This document shows, piece by piece, positions 49,594-59,300 of a DNA stretch of 64,000 nucleotides. Position 1 is the stretch's first letter. Every line of letters begins with the position of its first letter. The translations under genes were made by a program, and so were the position numbers. The notes under the pieces are model-generated. The model had not been told where the DNA came from. It searched no databases and worked only from the letters and a program-made list of their open reading frames with translations. Source of the DNA: Haloterrigena turkmenica DSM 5511 (GTDB lineage: Archaea; Halobacteriota; Halobacteria; Halobacteriales; Natrialbaceae); NCBI RefSeq assembly GCF_000025325.1, contig NC_013743.1, positions 868,001 through 932,000 of the forward strand, given 5' to 3'.

Positions 49594-50556
49594 TTACTCC
49601 CCGATATCGACGTCGACGTATGGCAGCTCCGCGGTCAGGTACTCGACGAACTTGTCGGGGTGCTCGGCGTGGGGCAGTTGCGTCGCGTAGTCGATGACGA
49701 CGAGGTCGGTGTCGGCGGCCTCGGCGAGGTCCCGCCCCTCGCGCAGCGGCACGAGGTCGGCGTCGCGACCCCAGACGAGCGTGGTCGGGGTCTCGAGGCC
49801 GGCCAGTTCGGTCTGCAGGTCGAAGTCGGGGTCGAGGGTGCCGCTACTGAAGGAGGCGGTCGCGTAGCGGGCGCCGGGCTGGTGGGCGCTCCGCCAGGCG
49901 TAGTCGACCGCCTCGTCGTCGATCCGGTCGGAATCGTAGTAGCCGTCGCGGTCGTAGAAGTAGCGAATCGAGGGTTTGCTCGCCAGCAGGTTGTAGAGCG
50001 TCGTCCCGACGACGGGCGCTCGGACGAGGGTCCGAACCCACGGCCGTTCGTCGGTGGTCTCGTCGGTCGGACAGATCAACACGAGCTGTTCGAAGTTATC
50101 CCGATCGGAGGCCTCGGTCTCCGCGGCGGCCTCGACGGCGAAGGAGCCGGTCAGCGAGGAGGTGACGACGATCGGTTCGTCGGCCACGTCCGCGGCGAAA
50201 TCGCGGAGGAACTCGGCGTAGAGCGTCGACGAGTAGACCAGCGGCGGTCGCTCGGATCGGCCGAACCCGGGGAGATCGACGGCGATCACGTGGTACTTCT
50301 CGGCCAACCGCTCGACGATCGACCGGAACTCGTGGCTGCTCGCGCCCGCGTAGATCCCGTGACAGAGGAGCAGATCGGGATCGTTCGGATCGCCGGCGAC
50401 GGTGTAGCGCGTCTCGATGCCGCGCCAGCGATACGTCCGCTCGATCCCGACGAGGGGATTCTCGAGGTCGCCCGCTCGCTTCGTGAGGAGGCGATTGCCG
50501 AGGACAGCTGCGCCGACGGTGCCGACCGCTGCGCCGAGGACTGTTCGGGCTTTCAT
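49594..50556 (-). CDS. Alpha/beta hydrolase with altered nucleophile elbow
   Basis: 320 residues. N-terminal hydrophobic helix (TVLGAAVGTVGAAVLGNRLL), LLLCHGIYAGASSHEFRSIV (oxyanion HG), IAVDLPGFGRSERPP, VVTSSLTGSFAVEAAA at the nucleophile elbow, TTLVWGRDADLVPL (acid) and LPHAEHPDKF (His). The usual GxSxG is SSLTG here: the Ser is kept but both glycines are not. Small-molecule esterase or epoxide-hydrolase-like roles are both possible. A GTG just upstream (50559) is an alternative start. Confidence 0.8.
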   Translation of the reverse strand: MKARTVLGAAVGTVGAAVLGNRLLTKRAGDLENPLVGIERTYRWRGIETRYTVAGDPNDPDLLLCHGIYAGASSHEFRSIVERLAEKYHVIAVDLPGFGRSERPPLVYSSTLYAEFLRDFAADVADEPIVVTSSLTGSFAVEAAAETEASDRDNFEQLVLICPTDETTDERPWVRTLVRAPVVGTTLYNLLASKPSIRYFYDRDGYYDSDRIDDEAVDYAWRSAHQPGARYATASFSSGTLDPDFDLQTELAGLETPTTLVWGRDADLVPLREGRDLAEAADTDLVVIDYATQLPHAEHPDKFVEYLTAELPYVDVDIGE

Positions 50557-50646
50557 CACCGATCGGTACGACCGCGAGCGTCTTAGATTTGCGGTTGGAA
50601 CGCAGTCGCCGACACCGGAATCGCCGCCGATACCGCGTCGATTCGG

Positions 50647-51720
50647 TCACCCGTCATCGATCTCGAGGTCCTCGAGACAGGTCTCGATGGGGGCCAGCAC
50701 GTCGTCGGCGATGGAGTAGGGATCAGTCTCGCCCTGCCGGACCGCTTCGGCGAGGTCGTCGACGCCGCCGGCGGCCGCGAGCCGGTCCTCGAGCACGGCG
50801 TTGACGTCCTCGCGCAGCAGCGTGCGGATCTCCTCGGCGTAGCGGCCGCGGACCTGTTCGGCGTGCTCGCCGGAGTCGACGAGGTACTGCCGGTGGTCGG
50901 CGAACGCCTCGAGGAGGTCGTCGACCCCCTCGCCGCGCGTGGCGACGGTCTCGACGATGGGGGTGGTCCACCGCTCGGCGTCGGCGTCGTCGACGTCGTC
51001 CTCGGGATCCCAGTCGTCGTGGGCGTCGATGACCTCCTGGCTGTGGTGGCCGCCACCGCCGCCCATGCCACCACCCTCGTCGAGCTGGATCATATCGCGC
51101 AGTTCCTGGACGGTCCGGTCGGCGCCGTCGCGGTCGGCCTTGTTGACTACGAAGACGTCTGCGATCTCGAGGATGCCGGCTTTCAGCGTCTGGATCTCGT
51201 CGCCCGACCCCGGCGGGACGAGGACGGCGACGGTGTCGGCGGTCCGGACGATGTCGATCTCGTTCTGGCCGGCGCCGACGGTCTCGATGATGATCTTGTC
51301 CTTTCCGAAGGCGTCCATCGCCTTGACGGCGTCCGCGGTGGCGGTCGACAGCCCACCGAGGGTCCCGCGGGCGCTCATCGAGCGCACGAAGACGTCCATG
51401 TCACCGACCGTCGAGGCCATCCGGATGCGGTCGCCCAGCACCGCGCCGCCGGTAAACGGCGAGGAGGGGTCGATCGCGATGACGCCGACCGTCTCGCCGC
51501 GGTCGCGGTAGGTCTCCGCGAGTTTGTCGACCAGCGTTGACTTCCCCGCGCCGGGGCTGCCCGTGATGCCGATCACGTCGGCGTCGCCGGTGTGCGCGTA
51601 CAGTTCGGAGACGAGGTCGCGGTAGCCCGGCGATCGGTTCTCGATCTTCGAGATGACTCGAGCCAGCGCGCGGTGTTTCCCCGCGAGCAGGTCCTCGAGC
51701 AACTCCTCGTCGGCGCTCAT
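50647..51720 (-). CDS. meaB: Methylmalonyl-CoA mutase-associated GTPase MeaB
   Basis: 357 residues. Walker A GSPGAGKSTLVDKL, switch region DPSSPFTGGAVLGDRIRM, Walker B IIIETVGAGQNEIDI and NKADRDGADR (NKxD), as in MeaB/ArgK chaperones that load and protect B12 in methylmalonyl-CoA mutase. A His/Gly/Asp-rich insert (GGGMGGGGGHHSQ..., near 222-250) is unusual and might bind metal. It overlaps the mutase small-subunit gene by ATGA; the large subunit is not in this window. Confidence 0.92.
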   Translation of the reverse strand: MSADEELLEDLLAGKHRALARVISKIENRSPGYRDLVSELYAHTGDADVIGITGSPGAGKSTLVDKLAETYRDRGETVGVIAIDPSSPFTGGAVLGDRIRMASTVGDMDVFVRSMSARGTLGGLSTATADAVKAMDAFGKDKIIIETVGAGQNEIDIVRTADTVAVLVPPGSGDEIQTLKAGILEIADVFVVNKADRDGADRTVQELRDMIQLDEGGGMGGGGGHHSQEVIDAHDDWDPEDDVDDADAERWTTPIVETVATRGEGVDDLLEAFADHRQYLVDSGEHAEQVRGRYAEEIRTLLREDVNAVLEDRLAAAGGVDDLAEAVRQGETDPYSIADDVLAPIETCLEDLEIDDG

Positions 51721-52133
51721 CGCTGGGGAGCGTTCTCGCGGACGAACTCGATGGTCTCCTCGATCGACGTGCCGGGACCGAAGACGGCCGAGACGCCCTC
51801 CGCCATCAGTTCCTCGCGGTCCTCTTCGGGGATGACTCCGCCGGCCAGGACGAGCGTGTCCTCCTTGGCGCCGTACTCCTCGAGTCCGTCCATGATCTTC
51901 GGAATGAGCGTGTCGTGGGCTCCCGAGAGGATGGAGATCCCCAGCACGTCGACGTCCTCCTGAACGGCCGCCTGGACGATCTCTTCGGGCGCCTTGTGCA
52001 GGCCGGAGTAGATGACCTCGAAGCCGGCGTCACGGAACGCCCGCGCGATGACGTGGGCCCCCCGATCGTGGCCGTCGAGACCGACTTTGGCGACGAGACA
52101 TCGGATCGACTCCTGCTCCTGTTCGCTACTCAT
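51717..52133 (-). CDS. Methylmalonyl-CoA mutase B12-binding subunit
   Basis: 138 residues starting MSSEQEQESIRCLVAKVGLDGHDRGAHVIARAF. The DGHDRG sequence (DxHxxG) carries the cobalt-ligating His; DVLGISILSGAHDTLIPKIM and VLAGGVIPEED follow, as in the B12 domain of the mutase. In haloarchaea the large catalytic chain is a separate protein. ATGA overlap with meaB supports a shared task in propionate / 3-hydroxypropionate-type metabolism. Confidence 0.92.
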   Translation of the reverse strand: MSSEQEQESIRCLVAKVGLDGHDRGAHVIARAFRDAGFEVIYSGLHKAPEEIVQAAVQEDVDVLGISILSGAHDTLIPKIMDGLEEYGAKEDTLVLAGGVIPEEDREELMAEGVSAVFGPGTSIEETIEFVRENAPQR

Positions 52134-52353
52134 ACCCACCCTTTCCCCGGCCGTCGCTTTGATTCTAACGGATATTCATGCTATTTGCGGCCAACACCGG
52201 TTGTGTCCCTCTCGAGTCGCAGGCGGGCGCCGGGGATACCGGCCGACGAACGTATCAAAAAAATGCACTGCGCAACTGAACCAAAGGCTAAAGAGCGAAA
52301 CGACCTAACATTCCGGTAATGACTATCGTTCGTTTACTGCGGAGGGATCTCTC

Positions 52354-53028
52354 GTGGGCGTCGAAATAAAAGAGACCAGGGTGTCCGACGCCGAGTTCGA
52401 GGAGATGAAAGGGTTCGTCTTCGAGTATCTCGCGGCCAGCGTGGAGAAGGAAGAGGAGGGCGGCCGGATGCGCTGGTATCCCTGGCACTCCGCGGAGTAC
52501 CGACACAACCACATCCTCAACGTGGTCGAACTCGCCACCGAGATTGCACACGAGGAAGGCGCCGACGTCGACGTCACCCGCGTCGCCGCGCTCTTTCACG
52601 ACGTCGCAAAACTAGAGACCGATCAGGAGCTCCACGCCGAGGCCGGCGCGCGCGTCGCCCGGGAGTACCTCGAGTCCCGCGCGGACTATCCCGAGTCGTT
52701 CATCGAACAGGTCTGTCGGGCCATCGAACACCACTCCTACCAGGGCGATCTGACCGATCTCACGCTCGAGGCCCAGTGTCTCATCGAGGCCGACCTCCTC
52801 GACAAGGTCGGCGCCAACGGCACCGCCCTGATGCTGTTGCGGATGGGCTACGAGGCGCGCACCCACATGGACTGCGACGAGATGGTTGACCGCGTCTTGG
52901 AGCGCGGCTACGACGCCGCCTCCCGCGTCCAGAGCGACACCGCCGAGGGAATCGCCCACCGCCGACTGAAGCGCGTGAAGTGGTTCCGGGAGTGGCTCGA
53001 GGACGAAATCGCCGCGATGGGCGAGTAG
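52354..53028 (+). CDS. HD-domain metal-dependent phosphohydrolase-like protein
   Basis: 224 residues from a GTG start with a good Shine-Dalgarno GGAGGGA (52341-52347) six bases before it, which decides the start. HD residues: WYPWHSAEYRHNHILNVVELATEIA (His), ALFHDVAKLE (HD), AIEHHS (His) and LIEADLLDKVG (Asp). HD proteins act on nucleotides or phosphates; specificity is unknown. Free-standing gene. Confidence 0.82.
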   Translation: MGVEIKETRVSDAEFEEMKGFVFEYLAASVEKEEEGGRMRWYPWHSAEYRHNHILNVVELATEIAHEEGADVDVTRVAALFHDVAKLETDQELHAEAGARVAREYLESRADYPESFIEQVCRAIEHHSYQGDLTDLTLEAQCLIEADLLDKVGANGTALMLLRMGYEARTHMDCDEMVDRVLERGYDAASRVQSDTAEGIAHRRLKRVKWFREWLEDEIAAMGE

Positions 53029-53343
53029 CGCATCGGTCACATCCCGTTCGACCGGCCGAGGAATGCCCTTCTCGAGCGACCAGCCGCTGAATCGGCCGTT
53101 ACAACGAACTCGACGTCACCTCGAGCGGCCAGCCCGCCGATACCTGACGAGAGTCGTTGATCGCTTTGCGAGGACCGTCCGCTCGAGAGCGACGCTATCG
53201 GATTCGTCCGGCAACTGAAACGCTTCGGCGGTCGATGGCTCGTCCGGCGAGTTCCGACGGACGAACGGAACGTTTCAGAGTTCAATCAGACCGGGTCGAG
53301 TCGGCCGTTGCGTTCATGGCAATGTAGTCTCGAATCGGTGGTA
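53029..53343. other. 315-bp intergenic region, nothing recognised
   Basis: Between the HD protein and the secreted protein. A frame of about 80 codons exists on the minus strand, but with poor composition and no motif. Probably carries the secreted gene's promoter. Confidence 0.3.
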
Positions 53344-53919
53344 ATGGAACGCGTTCGCCGAACCGGCCTCGTCGTGTGTTTCTGCCTAGCTATACTGATA
53401 GTCGGGCCGGTCGCCGGGGCCGCACAGCAGTCGGCGGCCGTCGCCGACGGATCGCCCGCCGCGAGTCAACCGAAGGTCGACGCCGACGGACAGCAGGCGA
53501 CGGCCTGTTTCGACGCCGGAGGCACCGAGTTTGTCACCGGTTCCGCGGACGGAACGAACATCTGGGTCCGCCTCCACGCCGGGCCGCTTACCGGTTCCGG
53601 CTGGGCGATCGGCGCCGAACTGATCGGCTCGACCGGGGGGACCTCGATCGTCGAGGTCGTCGCCGGGATCCAGTTCGTCGGCGACGGCTTCCTCAATCTC
53701 CTCTCGAGTCCCGGGGAGTCGATCGAACTGATCAGCGGGTTCGACTTCCAGTTGCCGATGCTCGAGATGGCCTCGAGCGGACTCGGAGCCGACGAGGCCG
53801 CCGGGAGCGACGGCGGCGCCGAAAACGAGAGCGGAGACAGTGCCGCGAACGAGAGCGACGACGGGCAACGCGGTGACCAACGGGCCAGCGACAGCCCGTT
53901 CGAGATGATTCGGTGCTGA
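53344..53919 (+). CDS. Secreted or membrane-anchored haloarchaeal protein of unknown function
   Basis: 191 residues starting MERVRRTGLVVCFCLAILIVGPVAGAAQQ, a Sec-type signal. Then ACFDAGGTEFVTGSADGTNIWVRLHAGPLTGSGWAIGAELIGS, beta-rich, one IVEVVAGIQFVGDGF repeat, and an acidic Ser/Asp/Asn-rich tail ending FEMIRC. Resembles DUF7332-type haloarchaeal proteins from memory. A Cys in the beta domain and a C-terminal Cys could pair. Confidence 0.55.
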   Translation: MERVRRTGLVVCFCLAILIVGPVAGAAQQSAAVADGSPAASQPKVDADGQQATACFDAGGTEFVTGSADGTNIWVRLHAGPLTGSGWAIGAELIGSTGGTSIVEVVAGIQFVGDGFLNLLSSPGESIELISGFDFQLPMLEMASSGLGADEAAGSDGGAENESGDSAANESDDGQRGDQRASDSPFEMIRC

Positions 53920-53923
53920 ATTC

Positions 53924-54604
53924 TCAGACGACTCGAAGCGTCCCGATCGCCAGGAAGACCAGTCCGAACCCGACGAGGACGACGGCGCTCAACGCCGCGA
54001 CGACGGGCGCGAAGGCGTCGACGCGGCGGCCGACCGCGTCCAGCGTCACCGGATAGACGACGATCCAGAGCCCGATCCCCGCGAAGAAGCCAGTCAACAG
54101 CACGGGAGAGCCGGTTTCAACGACCAGCGCCCCCTCGAGGGTCGACCCGGCGGCGGGGACGTGCGAGAGGACGTCGAGCGTTCCGGGCCGGAGCAGGCCG
54201 ACGCCGACGGTGAGCCAGAAGCCGATCTGGTAGGGGTTGGTCAGCGAGAGCACGAACGTCTTGCGAAAGCCCGACGCCTCGTCACTCTCGCCGGCGTCGG
54301 TGAAGGAGGCGGTGTTTCTGGCCTCCGCGATCGCACCGACGGCGAAGTACAGCATCAGCAGTCCGCCGGCGAGGTAGAGCGCGGGTCGGGCGGCCGGATA
54401 GCGGTCGATCACCGCGACGGCGCCGGCTAGCGTCAGGACGAAGAACAGCGCGTCCGCGCTCATCGCGCCCAGCCCGGCTCGGAAGCCGGCGACCCAGCCG
54501 CGGATGACGCTCTCTTCGGCGATAATCGCGTTCATTGGGCCCGGTGGCGCGGCGAGCGCGAACCCGAAGACCACGCCCGCGAGTGCGGTGGTGATAACGC
54601 TCAC
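53924..54604 (-). CDS. LysE/RhtB-family exporter
   Basis: 226 residues; six TM helices. N-terminal GVVFGFALAAPPGPMNAIIAEESVIRGWVAGFRAGLGAMSADALFF is the LysE signature (PGP motif after the first helix); KTFVLSLTNPYQIGFWL is the second. Exports amino acids or similar solutes. GTG start at 54604 (GTG at 54613 also in frame). Convergent with the secreted-protein gene, 4 bp apart. Confidence 0.88.
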   Translation of the reverse strand: MSVITTALAGVVFGFALAAPPGPMNAIIAEESVIRGWVAGFRAGLGAMSADALFFVLTLAGAVAVIDRYPAARPALYLAGGLLMLYFAVGAIAEARNTASFTDAGESDEASGFRKTFVLSLTNPYQIGFWLTVGVGLLRPGTLDVLSHVPAAGSTLEGALVVETGSPVLLTGFFAGIGLWIVVYPVTLDAVGRRVDAFAPVVAALSAVVLVGFGLVFLAIGTLRVV

Positions 54605-54730
54605 AGTTCTCACTGAGAGTCGGCGACGTTGCGTGAAAAGCTCGCTGAATTCGAACTCCTCCGGATATCGGCCGCCCGAGGCGCGCACTCGAGACGACGG
54701 CTTTGATACCCGGGCCGACGAAGGGAAACC

Positions 54731-55399
54731 ATGGTCGACGTGCTTTCGGACGACATCGATCGCTTCGTTCGTGCGGTCGGGCCGGAACCGGACGAAACGC
54801 TGCGCGAGATGGACGACTACGCCCGGCGCGAGGGGTTCCCCACTGTCGGGCCCGACGTCGGCGCCACCCTCCGCCTGCTCGCCCGGCTGACCGACGCCGA
54901 GCGGATCTTCGAGTTCGGCTCCGGTTACGGCTACTCGGCCTACTGGATGGCCGAAGCGCTCTCCAACGACGGCGAGATCGTCCTCACCGAGGTCGACGCG
55001 GACGAACTCGAGCTGGCCCGCGAGTACATGCGCGAGGGCGGCTACGACGACCTCGCGCGGTACGAACTGGGAGACGCGCTCGAGACGATCGACGACTACG
55101 ACGGCCCGTTCGACATGGTCCTGATAGACTGCCAGAAACACCGCTACCGCGACGCGTTCGAGGCCGTCCGCGAGAAGGTGTCGCCCGGCGGCGTCGTCGT
55201 CGGGGACAACGCGATCACTGCGGGCCCGATGGACTTCGAACACCTGCTCGCGCTCGTCGAGGGCGAGGCCCCCGACGACGTCGACGAACACACGCGGGGG
55301 ATCGCCGACTACCTCGAGCGCGTGACCGACGACCCCGACTTCGAAACCATCGCCCTGCCGCTGGGCGAGGGGATCGCGGTCAGTTATCGGCTCGAGTGA
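54731..55399 (+). CDS. SAM-dependent O-methyltransferase
   Basis: 222 residues, ATG at 54731. FEFGSGYGYSAYWMAEAL (SAM motif I), IVLTEVDADELELAREYM (acidic beta2), FDMVLIDCQKHRYRDAFEAV (metal/substrate loop), VVGDNAIT. This is the COMT/CCoAOMT-like family (PF01596) that methylates catechol-like hydroxyls. The acceptor in archaea is not known. Divergent from the LysE gene. Confidence 0.88.
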   Translation: MVDVLSDDIDRFVRAVGPEPDETLREMDDYARREGFPTVGPDVGATLRLLARLTDAERIFEFGSGYGYSAYWMAEALSNDGEIVLTEVDADELELAREYMREGGYDDLARYELGDALETIDDYDGPFDMVLIDCQKHRYRDAFEAVREKVSPGGVVVGDNAITAGPMDFEHLLALVEGEAPDDVDEHTRGIADYLERVTDDPDFETIALPLGEGIAVSYRLE

Positions 55400-55858
55400 C
55401 GGCGACTCGAGGAACGCGGAGGTCGGTTTCGCCGCTCGAGATCGATCCCCAAAGTCGGCCGGCGCTGGCGGCCGCTGTCCCACTCTAACCGTCAAACCGG
55501 CGTGCGGTGGCGCACGCCGGGCCGCGGTGAACGGTCAGTGAATCGCGGCCCGATATCGTGCGAGGGATGAGTGAAGGAATAGCGCGGGACCTTCGTTCCC
55601 GCGGACCATGCGAACGGGCGCGAAGCGCCCGTGAGCAGACGAAGTGACTGACCGAATCGGTTGGGGAGGGTGTGGAAATCCCCCTTGCCGCGATAGCAGC
55701 GTGCTTCATACACCGTCGAGGGGACAGATACTCGCCACGGCAGGAAGCATACCCGAATAGATCGAAGAAGCGGCGGGTTCTGATCAGGCAGCGGTACGTT
55801 CTACTCGAGTCTCGAGTACGCAAACCGAACGAAGACGGTGAAAAACGACCGGGAACCG
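55400..55858. other. 460-bp non-coding stretch with hairpin repeat copy 2
   Basis: Contains the repeat at 55497-55690. The remainder to 55858 (A/G-mixed, no ORF of known type) is unexplained. Open frames here on the minus strand are repeat-derived and should be ignored. Confidence 0.5.
55497..55690 (+). repeat. Multi-hairpin RNA-like repeat element, copy 2
   Basis: In order: perfect stem CCGGCGTGCG/CGCACGCCGG (55497-55520); GGGCCGCG...CGCGGCCC (55519-55551); GCGGGA...TCCCGC around the CCTTCGT loop (55584-55602); perfect ACGGGCGC-gaa-GCGCCCGT (55613-55631); then a ~30-nt spacer and GGTTGGGGAGGGTGTGG/AAATCCCCCTTGCC. The last ~105 nt repeat copy 1 (40741-40835, opposite strand) including GGACCAT.CGAACGGG. 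The extra 5' stems are only here. Same interpretations as copy 1. Confidence 0.6.
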
Positions 55859-56314
55859 TTACTGCGTCGAGTAGTCGGAGTCGCCCTCGAGGACCTGTTC
55901 CTCGGGCGAATCGGCGCTGGTGGTGGCGCCGTACTCGCGGAAGCCGAGGAACGTCGTCGCGGCGACGGCGGTCAGCAGCGTCGCCCACGTGACCGCGGTC
56001 AGCGAGTGGGCGATCGTCGCCCCGTTTCCAGGCACGGTCGCGCCGACGGTCTCGAGGCCGACGCCGTGGAGCGCGGCGATCGCGAGGAAGCCGAGCCAGA
56101 GGGCGAGCGCGAGATCGGCGAGCGTCCGTCGGGAGACGCGAGTTGCGTACCGGGCGACACAGTAGACGCCTGTGATGGCGACCGCCGTCGCCCCGATCGT
56201 CGGCATGAGCGCCTCGACGCTACCGGTTGCGATGCCAGCGATGGCAAAGCAGGCGAACGATACGGCCAGCAACAGCCGATCCGAACGGATTGAAGTCGGA
56301 ATCACGTCGTGCAC
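55859..56314 (-). CDS. Small four-TM membrane protein, kinase-flanking family
   Basis: 151 residues from a GTG start. Four hydrophobic helices (AVSFACFAIAGIATG, TIGATAVAITGVYCVA, DLALALWLGFLAIAALHGVGL, TWATLLTAVAATTFLGFREYG) and a C-terminal SPEEQVLEGDSDYSTQ. The protein at 60131-60583 ends YGVHPGGPSPEERVLADGGDE and has the same length and layout, so the two look paralogous, flanking the kinase. Function unknown. Confidence 0.6.
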   Translation of the reverse strand: MHDVIPTSIRSDRLLLAVSFACFAIAGIATGSVEALMPTIGATAVAITGVYCVARYATRVSRRTLADLALALWLGFLAIAALHGVGLETVGATVPGNGATIAHSLTAVTWATLLTAVAATTFLGFREYGATTSADSPEEQVLEGDSDYSTQ

Positions 56315-56389
56315 CGCTTTGCCGGGATGAATAGGCGGTCGGATATATAGCTGTTGGCTCGGTTCGTCGACCGCGACTCGCGCGACGGT

Positions 56390-59300
56390 TCAGTCGTCAG
56401 CGGCCGGCAGCGTCACCGAGAACGTCGAGCCCTCGCCGGGTTCGGACTCGACGCGGATCTCGCCGCCGTGGCGCTCGACGATCCGTTGACAGAGCGCCAG
56501 CCCGATGCCGGTCCCGTCGTGCTCCTCGCGACCGTGCAGGCGCTGGAAGATCTCGAAGACGCGGTCCGCGTCTTCGGGATCGATCCCGATCCCCTCGTCC
56601 GTGACCGACACCCGCCATCGGTCTCCCTTGCGTTCGGCCTCGAGGTGGATTCGCGGCGGCTCCGGCCCGCTGTACTCGATCGCGTTCGACAGCAGGTTCT
56701 GGAAGACCTGTCGCAACTGGCTCGGATCGCCGCGGACGCGGGGCAGCGAGTCGGCGGTGATCTCGGCGTCGGACTCCTCGATCTGCAGTTCGAGGTCCCG
56801 CCGGACCGCTTCGAGGGTCTCCTCGAGATCGACCGGTTCGAACGGGTCGCCCCGCGTCTCGACCCGGGAGTACGCGAGCAGGCCCTCGATCATCTCGCGC
56901 ATGCGCTCGGCGCCGTCGACCGCGAAGTCGATGAACTCTCGCCCGTCCGCGTCGAGCTCGTCGGCGTACCGGTTCTCGATCAACTGCAGGTAGCTCGTCA
57001 CCATCCGCAGGGGTTCCTGCAGATCGTGGCTCGCGGCGTAGGCGAACTGCTCCAGTCGCTCGTTGGACTCCTCGAGTTTGCGCTGGTACTCCGCGCGCTC
57101 GGTGACGTCCTGGACGACGAGCATCCCTGCCCGAACGTCGCCGGCCGTCCGGACGGGCAGGGTGTGTGCCGACAGTCGCCGACCGTAGTAGCTCACCTCG
57201 AAGGACCGTTCCTCGCCCGCGAGGGCGGCCCGGAAGTGGGGTTCGATCTCCGCGAGGATGTCGTCGGGGTAGCGGTCGTGGATCCGCTGTCCGATCGCGT
57301 TCTCCTGGTCGATCCCGAGCTGATCGACGAGTTGCCCCCCGGCGGCCGTGTACCGCAACTCGTCGTCGTACAGCGCGACGATCCCGTTCGGGAAGTTCTC
57401 CGCGAGGGTGCGGTAGCGCTGCTCGCTGGCCTCGAGTTTGCGCTGGCGCTCCCTCCGGTCGGTGATGTCGCGGACGACGCCGACCCGTTCGCGACCGTCG
57501 GTCGCCGCGAGCGTCGCCACCGACGCTTCGACCGGAACGCGCGAGCCGGATTTCGTCTCGAGTTCGGTCTCGATCGTCGGAATCTCGCGGTCGTCGGTCG
57601 CGACCGTCTGCGCTCGGTCCATGGCCGATTCGGTGACGACGGTCGAGGCGTGGGCCCCGAGCAGCTCCTCGCGGTCGTAGCCGGTCAGTTCGGCGTAGGT
57701 CTCGTTGACGGTCGTGAACCGCTCGTCCTCGTCTAAGACGTAGATGCCGTCCTCGACGGTCTCGACGATCGTCTCGTAGGTCGTCAGCTCGCGCTCGCGG
57801 GCCTTGCGCTCGCTGATATCGCGGAAGTAGATCGATAGCCCCGTCTCGGAGGGGTAGACCTGCACCTGCGCCCAGATGCCGAGGGGCCTGGAGCGGCGTT
57901 CGAACGAGAGCGACTGCTGCGTCTCGAGGGCTTCGCGATACCGGTCTTCGAGGTCCGAACCGACCGCCTCGGGGAAGACGTCCCACAGCACGGTCCCGAG
58001 CAGTTCCGCGCGAGAGCGGCCCAGCAGTTCCTCGGCCGTCTCGTTGACGTGGGTGAACCGGAACTCGTCGTCGAGCGCGTAGAAGCCGTCCGAGACGCGA
58101 CCGAGGATCTCGCTCAGTTCGGTCTCGAGCTCGCTCTTGCGCCGCTGGAGGCGCTGCTTCTGGACTTTCAGTTCAGTGATCTCCTCTCCGACCGAGACGA
58201 CTCGCTCGAGCGCCCCGTCGGCGTCGAAGACGGGCGCGGCGTTCAGCGAGAACCATCGCCGTTCCCCGTCCGGTCCCTCGAGGACGATCTCCTGGTTGAA
58301 CATCGGCTCGCCGGTCGCCCGCACCCGCGCCGCCGGCGACTCGTCGGAAGCGACGGTCTCGTCGACGTCGCGGACGTCCCGACCGCCGATCGTCGCCGCG
58401 TCGATCGGACTGCCGTCGGCCGCGCCGAGGGTCTCCCGCGCGCGCTGGTTCGCCCGCACGAGTTCGCCGTCGGCGTTCCGGACCGAGATGGCGACCGGTG
58501 CCGTCTGGAAGAGCTGTTCTGTCTGGGCGCGTTCGCGCTCGAGGGAGCGCTCGTGGCGAAGACGATCGAAGATCGCCTCGAGGCTCGAGGCGACGACCTT
58601 CGCCAGCGAGAGGTCGGCGTCGTCGAAGGCGTCGCGCCGCTCGGAGCCGATGATGACGACGCCGTGGTCGCCGATCGGGAGACAGATCTCGCTCCGGATG
58701 GGCGTCTCCGGGTTGTAGACGTCCGGATCAGCGGTGACGTCGTCGTCGATCTCCGCCCGTCCGCTGTCGAAGACCCGCCAAGCGATCCCCTCGCCCTCCG
58801 CGAACGTCGGAATCTCGCCGATCGCCGCCGCGGCCGGCTCCGACCAGGCGACCGGTCGGAGTTCCCGCGCGTCCGGGTCGTGGAGGAAGACGCCGTTGAT
58901 CTCGAGGCCGAGGATGTCGACGAGCTGTTCGGTGGCGCGCTCGGCGACCGCCTCGCGACTGTCGCTCGCCAGCCACTCGCGGACGGCCTCGTTCAGCCGG
59001 CGTAACTGGTAGGCTCGGCGGTGCTGGTCGGTGACGTCGTAGTAGAGTTCGATCCGCCCGCCGGCGTAGGGCCCGGACTCGATCGGCCGGCCCCGGAACT
59101 CGAGCCAGCGTTCCGCGCGATCCCCGGCGGCGGTCACGTGACACTCGGAGCGTTCGGCGGCCGCCCCGTCGTCGGTCGCGGTGACGGCGTCGCGAAACGC
59201 CGCCGGGTCGGCGACGCGATCCCCGAGCGTCTCGTCGATGACGCTCTCTCTGTTCCGACCGAGCACGGTCTCGCGGTCGATGCCGAAGTATCGCTCTGCC

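Noticed and set aside
53037-53285. 82-codon frame between the HD protein and the secreted protein
   Set aside because: Composition is Arg/Ser-rich without motif, start signal or neighbour logic.
55485-55988. Open frames on the minus strand over the hairpin repeat (for example one beginning MYEARCYRGKGDF)
   Set aside because: They are translations of the repeat element; conservation would follow RNA stems rather than a protein.
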